The notes under the pieces were generated by a model. The model was not told the DNA's origin. It was given only the letters and a program-made list of their open reading frames with translations, and did no database searches. 8,281 nucleotides of DNA from Acidobacteriota bacterium (lineage in GTDB: Bacteria > Acidobacteriota > Vicinamibacteria > Vicinamibacterales > UBA2999), in contig CANIAI010000089.1 in assembly GCA_947465275.1 (NCBI GenBank), positions 1 through 8,281 on the forward strand. The letters run 5' to 3'. The stretch's first letter is position 1. Each line of letters opens with the position of its first letter. Shown one piece after another: positions 1-7,078 of this stretch. A program made the translations under genes and the position numbers.

Positions 1-617
1 ACCCGGATGTCCGAGTCGGGGTCGAGCGTCCGGAAGCGCCGCGTGAGGCGCTGGGCCGTCCGCGTGGTGAACATCAGCGGGAGCAGCGACGCGAAGAGAT
101 ACGAGACCCGTTCCGGCACCAGCCCGGCCCCGGTCACCAGCGCACGCACGGACCGTCGCGTGTACCGCTGATGTTCTTCCCAGACCTCCGAGTGATCGCC
201 GCGGAGCGCGTCGAGCGCCGCGACCGTGAGCACGACCGCTCCTCCGGGCTTCACGACCCGCATCATCTCCGTCACGGCCGCTCCGTCATGCGGCACGCAT
301 TGCAGCACGTCGAACGAGGTCGCGAGATCGAAGGTACTGTCGGCAAACGGCAGGCGCCCGATGTCGGCGCGCGCCGCGCGGAAGCCGAGGGCACGCGTGG
401 CGGCGACCCCGCCGGTCGACAGATCCACGCCGGTGGCCTGTCCGTACGCGCTGAGCCAGGGGAGGTTGTCACCGGTGCCGCAGCCGCAGTCGAGGATGCG
501 CAGGTCGCGGCGTCCGGCGGCAAGCGCGGCCACGGCCGGCACGACGTAGCCGCGGAAGCCGCGGAACCAGAAGTGCGTCGCCGCGGCGCGGCGCGTCAGC
601 GCGAGCCGCTCCTCCAT
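1..617 (-). CDS. Class I SAM-dependent methyltransferase (3' end outside window)
   Basis: A Rossmann-fold methyltransferase that would transfer a methyl group from S-adenosylmethionine to an unknown acceptor. 205 codons are visible from ATG at 617; the C-terminus lies beyond base 1. SAM-binding motif I is LDCGCGTGDN (residues 42-51), the acidic end of strand 2 is GVDLS (63-67), motif II/post-I is ADIGRLPF and FDVLQCVPH (102-110), and motif III is RVVKPGGAVVLTV (120-132). The N-terminal HFWFRGFRGYV and the later EEHQRYTRRSVRAL (148-161) resemble family members found beside glycan and lipid-carrier genes, whose substrates are mostly undefined. The start lies 4 bp after the stop of the transglycosylase gene and has no clear Shine-Dalgarno, so translational coupling is likely. 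The fold is secure; the substrate is unknown. Confidence 0.9.
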   Translation of the reverse strand, partial: MEERLALTRRAAATHFWFRGFRGYVVPAVAALAAGRRDLRILDCGCGTGDNLPWLSAYGQATGVDLSTGGVAATRALGFRAARADIGRLPFADSTFDLATSFDVLQCVPHDGAAVTEMMRVVKPGGAVVLTVAALDALRGDHSEVWEEHQRYTRRSVRALVTGAGLVPERVSYLFASLLPLMFTTRTAQRLTRRFRTLDPDSDIR

Positions 618-621
618 GTCG

Positions 622-3018
622 TCAGCGGGTGCGGGCCGCGCCCGAATTGGGGCGCCGGGTCGAACGGGTGCGACGGGCGGGCTTACGGGCCGGCGCCTTC
701 GTGCGTGAGGACGCTCTCGGGGCCTTGCCCCTCACCGCAGGGCGACCCGGAGCCGCTGGGGCCGCCACGGCCCGTACGGGCGGTGCGTCGAGGCCCGGCG
801 TCAGGATGCCGCCGCCGTACAGGCGCCGGTAGTCTTCCGCCGTACCGAGAATCCGCTTCACGTAGTTCTGCGTCTCGGGAAACGGGATGTCGTCGATGAA
901 CTCGTCCTGCGGGATGCCCGGCTTCTCGGCGATCCAGCGCGCAACGCGCGACTCACCCGCGTTGTAGCTGGCGAGGGCGAAGTGCGCGCCGCCGAAGCGG
1001 TCGACGAGGTCGCGGAAGTAGGTCATCCCGAGCCGCACGTTGGTCTCGGGACGGGTCAGCGACGCGGTGGAGAACGGCCGGATGCCCACCTTCGTCGCGT
1101 ACCGCCGCGCCGTCGCCGGAATCAGCTGCATCAGCCCGTAGGCGTTCGCCCCCGAGCGGATGTCGGCGGTGAACGTCGACTCCTGCGCCACGAGCGCGGC
1201 CATCAGGTACGGGTCGAGCTGCTGCTCATCCGCGTACTTCCGGATGAGCGGCCAGTAGTCGAGCGGGAAGATGACGCGCAGCACGTCGGGCGGCAGTTGC
1301 TCACCGCCGGCCGCGAGGTACTGCGGATACGCGCGCTTCATCTGGTTGATCGCGCCGCGCAGGTTCTGGAACCGATCAGTCGACGCGAGCCCCTGCGCGC
1401 GTGCGTTCCGGATCCAGGCGACGGTCGCCTGCACCGCGGCGGAGTCGCCCCACGCCTGCTGCGCGTACTGCAGTTCACGCATGGCGTTGTCGTACAGCTC
1501 GAGCGCGATGAACTGGCGCACCACCGGGCCTGACGGGATCAGCGCGGTCGGCGGGGTGGCCGGCTCCACCGCCACCGCCGGCACGAGCAGCGGCTCGTTG
1601 CGCTCGGTCAGGATGCGGGAGGCGAGCCGCCCGTAATAGGAATTCAGGTAGTCGGTTGCGGTAAGCCGATACCGTGCGGTCGCCGACGCGGGGTCCTCGA
1701 GCTGGTCGTGCGCCCGGCCCGCCCAGTAGAGCCAGGCCGGACGGTAGTCGGCGCGCGGGAAGTTGCCGGCGGCCTGCTCGAAGACCTCCGCGGCCTCCGC
1801 GTAGCGGCCGCCACGATACGCCCACCAGCCCAGCTTCCAGCCGGCACGCTCCGAATGGCGGCTGCGCGGGAAACGGGTGAACAGTTCGCGGAACACCCCC
1901 TCCGCCGCGGCATCGTCGTCGGTGACGATGTAGTGGGTCGCGAGGTTGTTCAGCACCTCCTCCGTCCAGCTGCTCTGCGGGAAGTCGGAGAGAAAGCGCG
2001 TGGCTTGCGCCACGTACGAGTCGGTCTCGCCCAGCTCCCGCGTCGCCTGCAGGAAGAAGAACCGGGCTTCGGCCTTCCGCGAGGCCGTGTCGAGCCAGGG
2101 GCGCAGCGACTCACGTGCCTGACGGAACCGATCCAGGTAGTAGTCGCACTCGGCGAGCCGCAGCGCGACGAGCTCACGTTTGTCGTCGTCGGTCACCAGA
2201 GGGGCGAGCGCCTCGAACCCGGCACGCGCCTGGGCCCACCGCCTGGCCGCGAACACCGTCTCGCCCCGCGCCAGTTCGAGCGCGAGGAGGTTCGTCGGGA
2301 CGGTGCGATTGCCCTGCATCCGCAGGATGCCCTGCTGCGCGTCGGCTGCCTGCGTGGTCAGCGGGAACTCGTAATAGACCCGGCGGTAGCTGCGCAACGC
2401 GCGGTCGGTGTCTCCCGCGAGCTCCGCCGTTCGCCCGAGGCGCAGCAGCACCTCCTCGGGGTCGACGCTGTCGCCGGGGTCGATTGATTCGAGCAGGCGC
2501 TCGGCAGCCGAGGCACTGCCGCGGGCGATGGCGATATCGGCGCGCTCGAGTCGCACCGCCTCGCGGAGGTACCCGACCGGTCGCCGCTGGTCGAGGGCCG
2601 CGAGCGTGGTCTCCGCCTCGTCCAGGCGGCCGAGTGCCTTCTGGACCATCCCGGTGTAGTACTGCGCGTAGCCCGACAGCGGCGTCGACGCCAGGGCGGG
2701 GGTGCTGACCAGCGGGAGGGCGGCCGTGAACTCCCCCTTGTCGAACAGGCGCACGCCCTGCGCGAAGCGGGCGGTGGCCGGCTCGTCGGCGGCACGTGCC
2801 GAGCCGGATGAGGCGGCCGCGAGGTCGGGGACCAGCAGGAAGAGGGAGGGATGCCCCGGCAGGGCGGGGTGCGGGGTCGGCGCCAGCGGAGACGTCGCGG
2901 GACGGGCCACGAAGACGTCCTGCGCGCGCAGCGACTGCCAGCCGACGACGAGTACGCCGGCGATCGTCAGCACCGTCAGGGACGCCCCGAGCAGTCGAGC
3001 GTGTGTCGTGTGCGTCAC
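622..3018 (-). CDS. slt: Soluble lytic murein transglycosylase (TPR-SLT)
   Basis: Periplasmic enzyme that cleaves the MurNAc-GlcNAc bond of peptidoglycan and forms 1,6-anhydro ends. With the chosen GTG start it has 798 residues, longer than E. coli Slt (about 645). Residues 1-32 form a signal peptide or anchor (VTHTTHARLL, then a hydrophobic run ending near LRAQ). About 82-472 are helical TPR-like repeats, the superhelical region of the family. The GH23 catalytic domain is about 590-735: catalytic Glu613 in ALVAQESTF, GLMQLIPATA (628-637), SYNAG (684-688) and ETQNYVKRIL (715-724). After it comes an Ala/Pro/Arg/Lys-rich tail. An ATG at 3063 and a TTG at 3072 are also in frame, but the ATG overlaps a TATAAT box. 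The GTG at 3018 has AGGG 8 nt upstream and leaves a normal signal peptide. Probably co-transcribed with the methyltransferase. Confidence 0.93.
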   Translation of the reverse strand: MTHTTHARLLGASLTVLTIAGVLVVGWQSLRAQDVFVARPATSPLAPTPHPALPGHPSLFLLVPDLAAASSGSARAADEPATARFAQGVRLFDKGEFTAALPLVSTPALASTPLSGYAQYYTGMVQKALGRLDEAETTLAALDQRRPVGYLREAVRLERADIAIARGSASAAERLLESIDPGDSVDPEEVLLRLGRTAELAGDTDRALRSYRRVYYEFPLTTQAADAQQGILRMQGNRTVPTNLLALELARGETVFAARRWAQARAGFEALAPLVTDDDKRELVALRLAECDYYLDRFRQARESLRPWLDTASRKAEARFFFLQATRELGETDSYVAQATRFLSDFPQSSWTEEVLNNLATHYIVTDDDAAAEGVFRELFTRFPRSRHSERAGWKLGWWAYRGGRYAEAAEVFEQAAGNFPRADYRPAWLYWAGRAHDQLEDPASATARYRLTATDYLNSYYGRLASRILTERNEPLLVPAVAVEPATPPTALIPSGPVVRQFIALELYDNAMRELQYAQQAWGDSAAVQATVAWIRNARAQGLASTDRFQNLRGAINQMKRAYPQYLAAGGEQLPPDVLRVIFPLDYWPLIRKYADEQQLDPYLMAALVAQESTFTADIRSGANAYGLMQLIPATARRYATKVGIRPFSTASLTRPETNVRLGMTYFRDLVDRFGGAHFALASYNAGESRVARWIAEKPGIPQDEFIDDIPFPETQNYVKRILGTAEDYRRLYGGGILTPGLDAPPVRAVAAPAAPGRPAVRGKAPRASSRTKAPARKPARRTRSTRRPNSGAARTR

Positions 3019-3061
3019 TCCCACAACCCTGTTGTCTTCATCGGCGGCAGGCCCCCACGGC

Positions 3062-3067
3062 ATTATA
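3062..3067 (-). promoter_or_regulatory. Putative sigma-70 -10 box of the transglycosylase gene
   Basis: The minus strand reads TATAAT, a perfect -10 consensus in otherwise GC-rich DNA. Transcription would start near 3055, giving a leader of about 37 nt before the GTG at 3018, with AGGG at 3027-3030 as ribosome binding site. No good -35 hexamer is seen at 16-18 bp spacing; ATGACA lies 21 bp upstream, which is too far. The in-frame ATG at 3061-3063 overlaps this box and would be upstream of the transcript start. Confidence 0.5.
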
Positions 3068-3132
3068 CGCAAGCACGCGGTAACCCATTGTCATCTCGCC
3101 GCTTGCGGCCGGTCATACGTCCCGGTTCTTGC

Positions 3133-3136
3133 AAGG
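3133..3136 (+). promoter_or_regulatory. Ribosome binding site of the response regulator
   Basis: AAGG followed by 8 nt and then ATG at 3145. It fixes the start at 3145 instead of upstream in-frame triplets, which would run back into the transglycosylase leader. Confidence 0.6.
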
Positions 3137-3144
3137 TGAACGGC

Positions 3145-3579
3145 ATGGAACGTCGGTACGGTCATCGTCCTCAGCGCGTCCTCATCGTGGACGACTCGAG
3201 CGACATCCGCGAAATGTGGCGCCTGTGGTTGACCTTCTGGGGCTTTCAGGTGGACGAGGCGCAGAACGGCCACGAGGCGCTCGACAGGGCGCGGTCGCAT
3301 CGCCCCGACCTGGTGCTGATGGACCTCTGGATGCCGGTGCTCGACGGGCTCGCGGCGACCGAGCGTCTCAAGGCCGATCCGGCCACCGCGCAGGTGCCGG
3401 TCCTGGCGCTGAGCGCCTATACCCTGCCGTCCGCGGTGGACCGGGCGCTGGCGGCCGGGTGCGACTCGTTCCTGCCCAAGCCGGTCGATCCCGACCACCT
3501 GCTCGAGAAGATCCGCCAGATGTTCGGCCAGCGCGCCGCGCTCGCCCGCAGCGAGGAACGCCCCTCCGACCTCCACTAG
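3145..3579 (+). CDS. Single-domain response regulator (CheY/DivK-like REC protein)
   Basis: A phospho-accepting receiver domain of 144 residues with no output domain, so it would act by protein-protein contact after phosphorylation by a sensor kinase encoded elsewhere. All receiver signatures are present: acidic pair Asp16-Asp17 in RVLIVDDS, phospho-acceptor Asp60 in LVLMDLWMPVLDG, switch Ser90 in VLALSAY, and Lys112 in FLPKPVD. The ATG at 3145 has AAGG at 3133-3136, 8 nt upstream, which supports the start. It is transcribed divergently from the transglycosylase gene. Its stop overlaps the stop of the convergent lipoprotein gene. No histidine kinase, chemotaxis or diguanylate cyclase gene is nearby, so its partner cannot be inferred. 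Residues 124-144 are a short polar tail. Confidence 0.93.
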   Translation: MERRYGHRPQRVLIVDDSSDIREMWRLWLTFWGFQVDEAQNGHEALDRARSHRPDLVLMDLWMPVLDGLAATERLKADPATAQVPVLALSAYTLPSAVDRALAAGCDSFLPKPVDPDHLLEKIRQMFGQRAALARSEERPSDLH

Positions 3580-3965
3580 CGGCTCACCGTGAAGGCGCGG
3601 TCCCCGACGGGACGTCCATCCACCAGCATCTCGACCTTGTAGTCGCCGACGGGCAGCCCGGCCGGATACTGCAGATGGAAGGCGGTCGCGGCGTCCTTCG
3701 TGTAGGACACGTGACGGCTTTCCTCGGAGAGCTGCCGCCCGTTGAAGCTCCACCGGACCGTCAGGTCGCCGCTGCCGCTGCCGGCTGACAGCGCCGACGC
3801 GAACACGGTGTCAGCGGGCCGAAAGCTGGTGGAATGCGTGGCGATACTGTTGTCCGAGTTGACCGACTTCCCCACCTGGACCGCCGTGACCGCGAGCGGC
3901 CCCCGGGAGCAGGCGGCTGAACTGAGCAGGACGGCGGTGAGGACGGCGAGGGTGCGCAGGGCCAT
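3576..3965 (-). CDS. Putative lipoprotein, small beta-sandwich-like protein of unknown function
   Basis: 129 residues. It begins with a short lipoprotein-type signal peptide, MALRTLAVLTAVLLSSAAC, with Cys19 as the likely lipidated residue; the lipobox SAAC is imperfect because Leu is not at -3. The mature part alternates short hydrophobic strands with turns: LAVTAVQVG, DTVFASALSAG, LTVRWSFNGRQL, TAFHLQYPAGLPVGDYKVEM and DRAFTV. This is the pattern of a widespread uncharacterised family of small secreted Ig-like proteins in which a P-x-G-x-Y-x-V-E strand is followed by a short G-x-x-V turn. I do not recognise a named family with function. No clear Shine-Dalgarno precedes the ATG at 3965, but upstream sequence in this frame lacks protein-like character, so this start is preferred. 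It is probably exported and membrane-anchored. Confidence 0.75.
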   Translation of the reverse strand: MALRTLAVLTAVLLSSAACSRGPLAVTAVQVGKSVNSDNSIATHSTSFRPADTVFASALSAGSGSGDLTVRWSFNGRQLSEESRHVSYTKDAATAFHLQYPAGLPVGDYKVEMLVDGRPVGDRAFTVSR

Positions 3966-4066
3966 GAAACAGCCGGGTTCAAGCGTCGTGCCGCAGACCG
4001 TTTCCGACGGAGCCGGCGTCGAAGGAGCGTCCGGCAGTGCGGCTGGACTACGATAGAGCTCCGACG

Positions 4067-5299
4067 ATGCTGAAGAAGACGCTGCTCCTGCTCGCGTGTG
4101 CGGCCATGCTCGTGCTGGCCGTGGTGTCGGCCCCAACCCGCGTCCATGCCCAGGCCGAGACCGCGCCTGCGTCGCCGGCCGCGGCAGCCGCGCTCGCCTC
4201 GTTCGGGGAGTTCGAGGTGCTCGGCAAGGCGGCGGGCTACGTTGGCACCGACAAGTTCCTGCAGTTCATGAAGGACGCCGACGCCGGGGTGAAGCAGCCC
4301 GGCATGTTCGACGGACGCGGGCCGCTCGCGGTGCTGCTGCTCGTCTTCCTCGGCGGCCTCGCCCTCAACCTGACGCCCTGCGTGCTCCCGATGATTCCGA
4401 TCAACCTGGCGATCATCGGCGCCGGCACGAAGAGCGGCTCACGGAAGCGCGGGTTCCTGCTCGGCGGCGTGTACGGCCTCGCGATGGCGGTCGTCTACGG
4501 CGTGCTCGGCGTGGTGGTCATCCTGACCGCCGGCAGCTTCGGCACGCTCAACGCCTCACCCTGGTTCAACGTCGGTATCGCGGTGCTGTTCGTCGTGCTC
4601 GGGCTGGCGATGTTCGACGTGGTGACCATCGACCTCTCGCGCTTCTCGTCGGGCGTGCGCGCGGACGAGTCGCGGCGCGGCTCCTTCGCCCTCGCGTTCG
4701 GGATGGGCGGCATCGCGGCCCTGCTCGCGGGCGCCTGCGTCGCGCCGGTCGTGATTCAGGTCATCCTCTTCTCGAGCGACCTCTACTCGAAGGGAACGGC
4801 GATCGCGCTCGGCCTGCCGTTCCTGCTCGGCGTCGGCATGGCGATTCCGTGGCCGATCGCCGGGGCGGGACTCGCCGCGCTGCCCAAGCCCGGGGCCTGG
4901 ATGGTGCGCGTGAAGCAGGCGTTCGGCGTGATCATTCTCGTCACCGCCGCGTACTACGGGCACGAAGCCTGGAGCCTGTTCCGCAGCGCCGGCGCCCCGC
5001 CGGCCGAGTCCGCGACGGCCGCCGTCGAGGACGGCTGGTACACCTCGCTGCCCGCCGCGATCGCCGCGGCGAAGCAGGAAGGCAAGCCGGTCTTCATCGA
5101 CATGTGGGCGACGTGGTGCAAGAACTGCTTCGTGATGGACGCCACCACGTTCAAGGACCCGGCCGTCGTCGCCTCGATGGACAAGTACATCAAGGTCAAG
5201 TTCCAGGCCGAGGATCCCGAGGCGCAGCCGGCGAAGGCGCTGATGGAGAAGTTCGACAGCGTCGGGCTGCCCACCTACGCGATCATCCAGCCGCGCTAG
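4067..5299 (+). CDS. DsbD-like thiol:disulfide interchange protein (CcdA-type membrane core plus thioredoxin-like domain)
   Basis: Predicted to carry reducing equivalents from cytoplasmic thioredoxin across the inner membrane to periplasmic partners. 410 residues from ATG at 4067. Residues 1-28 are a signal peptide ending VHA. About 50 residues (30-83) follow in place of the roughly 120-residue DsbD-alpha domain. Residues 85-303 hold about six membrane helices with the redox pair Cys105 (NLTPCVLPMIP) and Cys224 (AGACVAPVV). The C-terminal thioredoxin-like domain starts near 323, with active site WATWCKNC (Cys351, Cys354) and cis-proline Pro402 in GLPTY. The protein ends at 410, so the last strand and helix of a full thioredoxin fold appear missing. 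A GTG at 4037 is in frame, but the ATG gives the cleaner signal peptide. Symbol withheld because the architecture differs from E. coli DsbD. Confidence 0.88.
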   Translation: MLKKTLLLLACAAMLVLAVVSAPTRVHAQAETAPASPAAAAALASFGEFEVLGKAAGYVGTDKFLQFMKDADAGVKQPGMFDGRGPLAVLLLVFLGGLALNLTPCVLPMIPINLAIIGAGTKSGSRKRGFLLGGVYGLAMAVVYGVLGVVVILTAGSFGTLNASPWFNVGIAVLFVVLGLAMFDVVTIDLSRFSSGVRADESRRGSFALAFGMGGIAALLAGACVAPVVIQVILFSSDLYSKGTAIALGLPFLLGVGMAIPWPIAGAGLAALPKPGAWMVRVKQAFGVIILVTAAYYGHEAWSLFRSAGAPPAESATAAVEDGWYTSLPAAIAAAKQEGKPVFIDMWATWCKNCFVMDATTFKDPAVVASMDKYIKVKFQAEDPEAQPAKALMEKFDSVGLPTYAIIQPR

Positions 5300-5322
5300 C
5301 CGCGCGCGACACTCGATACGCA

Positions 5323-5365
5323 CCGCTGCGGCGCCCTTGGGCACACGCCATGCTGGCAGCAGCGG
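5323..5365. repeat. Inverted repeat in the dsbD-like/epimerase gap
   Basis: CCGCTGC (5323-5329) is the exact reverse complement of GCAGCGG (5359-5365), with a 29-nt loop that contains smaller self-complementary pieces (GCCC-TT-GGGC at 5333-5342 and GCCA-TGC-TGGC at 5347-5357). No T-run follows on either strand, so it is not a classical terminator. It ends 3 nt before the epimerase ribosome binding site and could modulate read-through or translation. In GC-rich DNA a chance 7-bp match is quite possible. Confidence 0.3.
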
Positions 5366-5368
5366 CGT

Positions 5369-5377
5369 GGAGGAGGG
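5369..5377 (+). promoter_or_regulatory. Strong ribosome binding site of aldose 1-epimerase
   Basis: GGAGGAGGG lies 6 nt before the GTG at 5384. This strong Shine-Dalgarno supports GTG as initiator; no equally placed ATG exists in frame. Confidence 0.75.
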
Positions 5378-5383
5378 TCGTTC

Positions 5384-6448
5384 GTGATCACGCGGGAACC
5401 GTGGGGGACCACGCCCGAGGGCGACCAGGTCGCACGCCATGTCATCGAGAGCGGGCGACTGGCCGTGACGGTCAGCGACTGGGGCGCCCTCCTCACGTCG
5501 ATCCTGGTGCCCGACGCGCGCGGCGTCCGCGCCGAGGTGACGCTCGGGTTCGACGACCTCGCCTCGTACCTCCAGCCGCATCCCTACTTCGGCGCCACCG
5601 TCGGGCGCTACGCGAACCGGATCGCCGGCGGCCGATTCACCCTCGACGGCACCGACCATCAACTCACGACGAATGACGGCCCCCACCACCTGCACGGCGG
5701 CTGGCGCGGCTTCGACCGCCGGCGCTGGCATGCGCGCGCCGCGTCGTCACGCGACGGTGGCACGGTCGTCCTGACCCGACAGAGCCCGCACGACGAGGAA
5801 GGGTATCCGGGCACGCTCGACGTCGAGGTGCACGTCACGGTCGAGGGCGACGCGCTGACGATCGAGTACCGCGCCGAGACCGACCGCCCGACCCTCGTCA
5901 ACCTCACCCAGCATGCCTACGTCGACCTCTCGGCGGGCGCGGCCCCGACCATCGAGGCGCACCGTCTGTGGATTCGCGCGGAGCGCTTCGTGCCGGTCGA
6001 CGCACGCCTCATCCCGCTCGGCGAGACGCGCCCCGTGGCCGACACGCCGTTCGACTTCCGGGAGCCGCGACTGATCGGCGGGCGCATCGACGATGACGAC
6101 CCGCAGCTCCGGGCGGGCCTGGGGTACGACCACTGCTGGCTGCTCGACACGGAAGGGGATGAGAGCCGGACGGCTGCCCGCCTCGAAGACGCGTCGACCG
6201 GCCGGTGGCTGGAGGTGACGACGAGCGAGCCAGGCCTGCAGTTCTACTCAGGCAACCAGCTGGACGGCACGACGGTCGGCCGGGGCGGACGCCGCCATGC
6301 GTCGCGCACCGGCCTGTGCCTCGAGACCCAGCATCTGCCCGACAGCCCGAACCACCCCGCCTTTCCGTCGACGGTGCTGCGCCCCGGGGAGCGCTACCAT
6401 TCGCGGACGACGTGGCGGTTCGGTGCCGCGGGCGGGTCGGGCGACTGA
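5384..6448 (+). CDS. galM: Aldose 1-epimerase (galactose mutarotase)
   Basis: Interconverts alpha and beta anomers of hexoses such as galactose and glucose in the cytoplasm, feeding the Leloir pathway or general sugar catabolism. 354 residues, the usual family length (about 340-360), no signal peptide. Family signatures occur in order: YFGATVGRYANRIAGGRF (68-85) with substrate-binding Asn78-Arg79, HLHGG (102-106) with His104, the catalytic-acid region NLTQHAYVDL (173-182) with His177, GYDHCW (247-252) with Asp249, SEPGLQFYSGN (281-291), and the catalytic-base region LCLETQHLPDSPNHPAFPS (311-329) with Glu314. The start is GTG behind a strong ribosome binding site. It lies 84 bp after the DsbD-like gene on the same strand, so co-transcription is possible though functionally unobvious. 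No other galactose genes are in the window. The 3' end converges on the barrel gene with a 5-bp gap. Confidence 0.95.
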   Translation: MITREPWGTTPEGDQVARHVIESGRLAVTVSDWGALLTSILVPDARGVRAEVTLGFDDLASYLQPHPYFGATVGRYANRIAGGRFTLDGTDHQLTTNDGPHHLHGGWRGFDRRRWHARAASSRDGGTVVLTRQSPHDEEGYPGTLDVEVHVTVEGDALTIEYRAETDRPTLVNLTQHAYVDLSAGAAPTIEAHRLWIRAERFVPVDARLIPLGETRPVADTPFDFREPRLIGGRIDDDDPQLRAGLGYDHCWLLDTEGDESRTAARLEDASTGRWLEVTTSEPGLQFYSGNQLDGTTVGRGGRRHASRTGLCLETQHLPDSPNHPAFPSTVLRPGERYHSRTTWRFGAAGGSGD

Positions 6449-6453
6449 CGCGG

Positions 6454-7041
6454 CTAGAAGGTGAGGACGAACGCGCCGCTCAGCCGGCCGAAATCGAGCT
6501 TCGCGTCCGAGAGGGTCACGCCCGCAATCTCGAGATCCTGGAAGGCGTGGAAGTAGCGGAGGTCGCCGCGCACGCCCACGTGCGGCGCGAGGTGGACCAT
6601 GAGGCCGCCGCCCAGGTCCCAGCCGAGATCGTTGTGGCTGGCCGACACGAGGCTCGACGGGGTGAGTTCGACGCGGCTCTTCATGAGCCCGACGCCGACG
6701 AGCACGTACGGCCGCACGATGCCGATCTTCGGCGCCACGAGGAAGTTGCTCATCACCGTCAGCACGCTCGACGCGCCACCGGCCGCCTGCGCGTCGGGGA
6801 AGAAGTCGCGGGCGTAGCCGATCTCCTCCTCGAAGCCCACCACCGACCCGAGGGTGCCGAAGGCCACGCCGAGGTTCGGCTGCCGGCTGTCGCAGTCACG
6901 CGCCGTCGGGCAGACCGAGTCGCCACCGAAGTTGTAGCCGATGAAGGGACTCAGGAAGCCTTCCGCACGGGCCGGTCCCGCTCCCACCACCATCAGCATC
7001 GCCGCGCACATCAGCACGCGGGCCATCCAGGTTCGTCGCAT
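6454..7041 (-). CDS. Outer-membrane beta-barrel protein (OmpA/OmpW-size, OMP_b-brl type)
   Basis: 195 residues. MRRTW, then a hydrophobic core and GPARA give a signal peptide cleaved after residue 26. The mature chain alternates short amphipathic strands and turns: FLSPFIGYNFGG, PNLGVAFGTLGSVVGFEEEIGY, SNFLVAPKIGIVRPYVLVGVGL, LGWDLGGGLMVHLAPHVGVRGD and a last strand ending FVLTF. The terminal Phe preceded by alternating hydrophobics is the standard C-terminal signal for BAM-assisted insertion. The size fits an eight-stranded barrel. GGAGAG (7048-7053) precedes the ATG at 7041, and a -10 box lies at 7079-7084. Starts further upstream overlap that promoter and would spoil the signal peptide. 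Cys44 and Cys50 may form a disulfide in the first loop. The function (pore, adhesion or structural) cannot be read from sequence. Confidence 0.87.
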   Translation of the reverse strand: MRRTWMARVLMCAAMLMVVGAGPARAEGFLSPFIGYNFGGDSVCPTARDCDSRQPNLGVAFGTLGSVVGFEEEIGYARDFFPDAQAAGGASSVLTVMSNFLVAPKIGIVRPYVLVGVGLMKSRVELTPSSLVSASHNDLGWDLGGGLMVHLAPHVGVRGDLRYFHAFQDLEIAGVTLSDAKLDFGRLSGAFVLTF

Positions 7042-7078
7042 CTCGTACTCTCCGAGTCGTCCGGGGGGACGCGTGAGC

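Noticed and set aside
171..899. A 242-codon plus-strand open frame opposite the methyltransferase
   Set aside because: It is the antisense shadow of the methyltransferase and transglycosylase ends; those frames carry LDCGCGTGDN and other family motifs.
3098..3109. GCCGC-TT-GCGGC inverted repeat between the transglycosylase and response regulator genes
   Set aside because: The arms are 5 bp, the loop is only 2 nt and the composition is all G/C, so chance occurrence is likely and no promoter element flanks it convincingly.
3088..3116. TTGTCA at 3088-3093 as a -35 box for the response regulator
   Set aside because: No acceptable -10 hexamer occurs 16-18 bp downstream; the nearest AT-rich hexamer is poor and 19-20 bp away.
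4049..4054. TACGAT as a -10 box for the DsbD-like gene
   Set aside because: It would place the transcript start only about 6 nt before the ATG, with no room for a ribosome binding site, and has no -35 partner.
4096..5676. A 526-codon open frame on the plus strand overlapping the DsbD-like gene
   Set aside because: The translation is an Arg/Gly/Ala/Pro-rich shadow without motifs, while the overlapping frame encodes clear DsbD and GalM signatures. Long stop-free shadows are expected at this GC content.
4556..5731. A 391-codon open frame on the minus strand opposite the DsbD-like and epimerase genes
   Set aside because: It has no domain motif or signal and spans two well-supported genes; its Arg/Asp/Glu/Gly-rich composition is typical of an antisense shadow.
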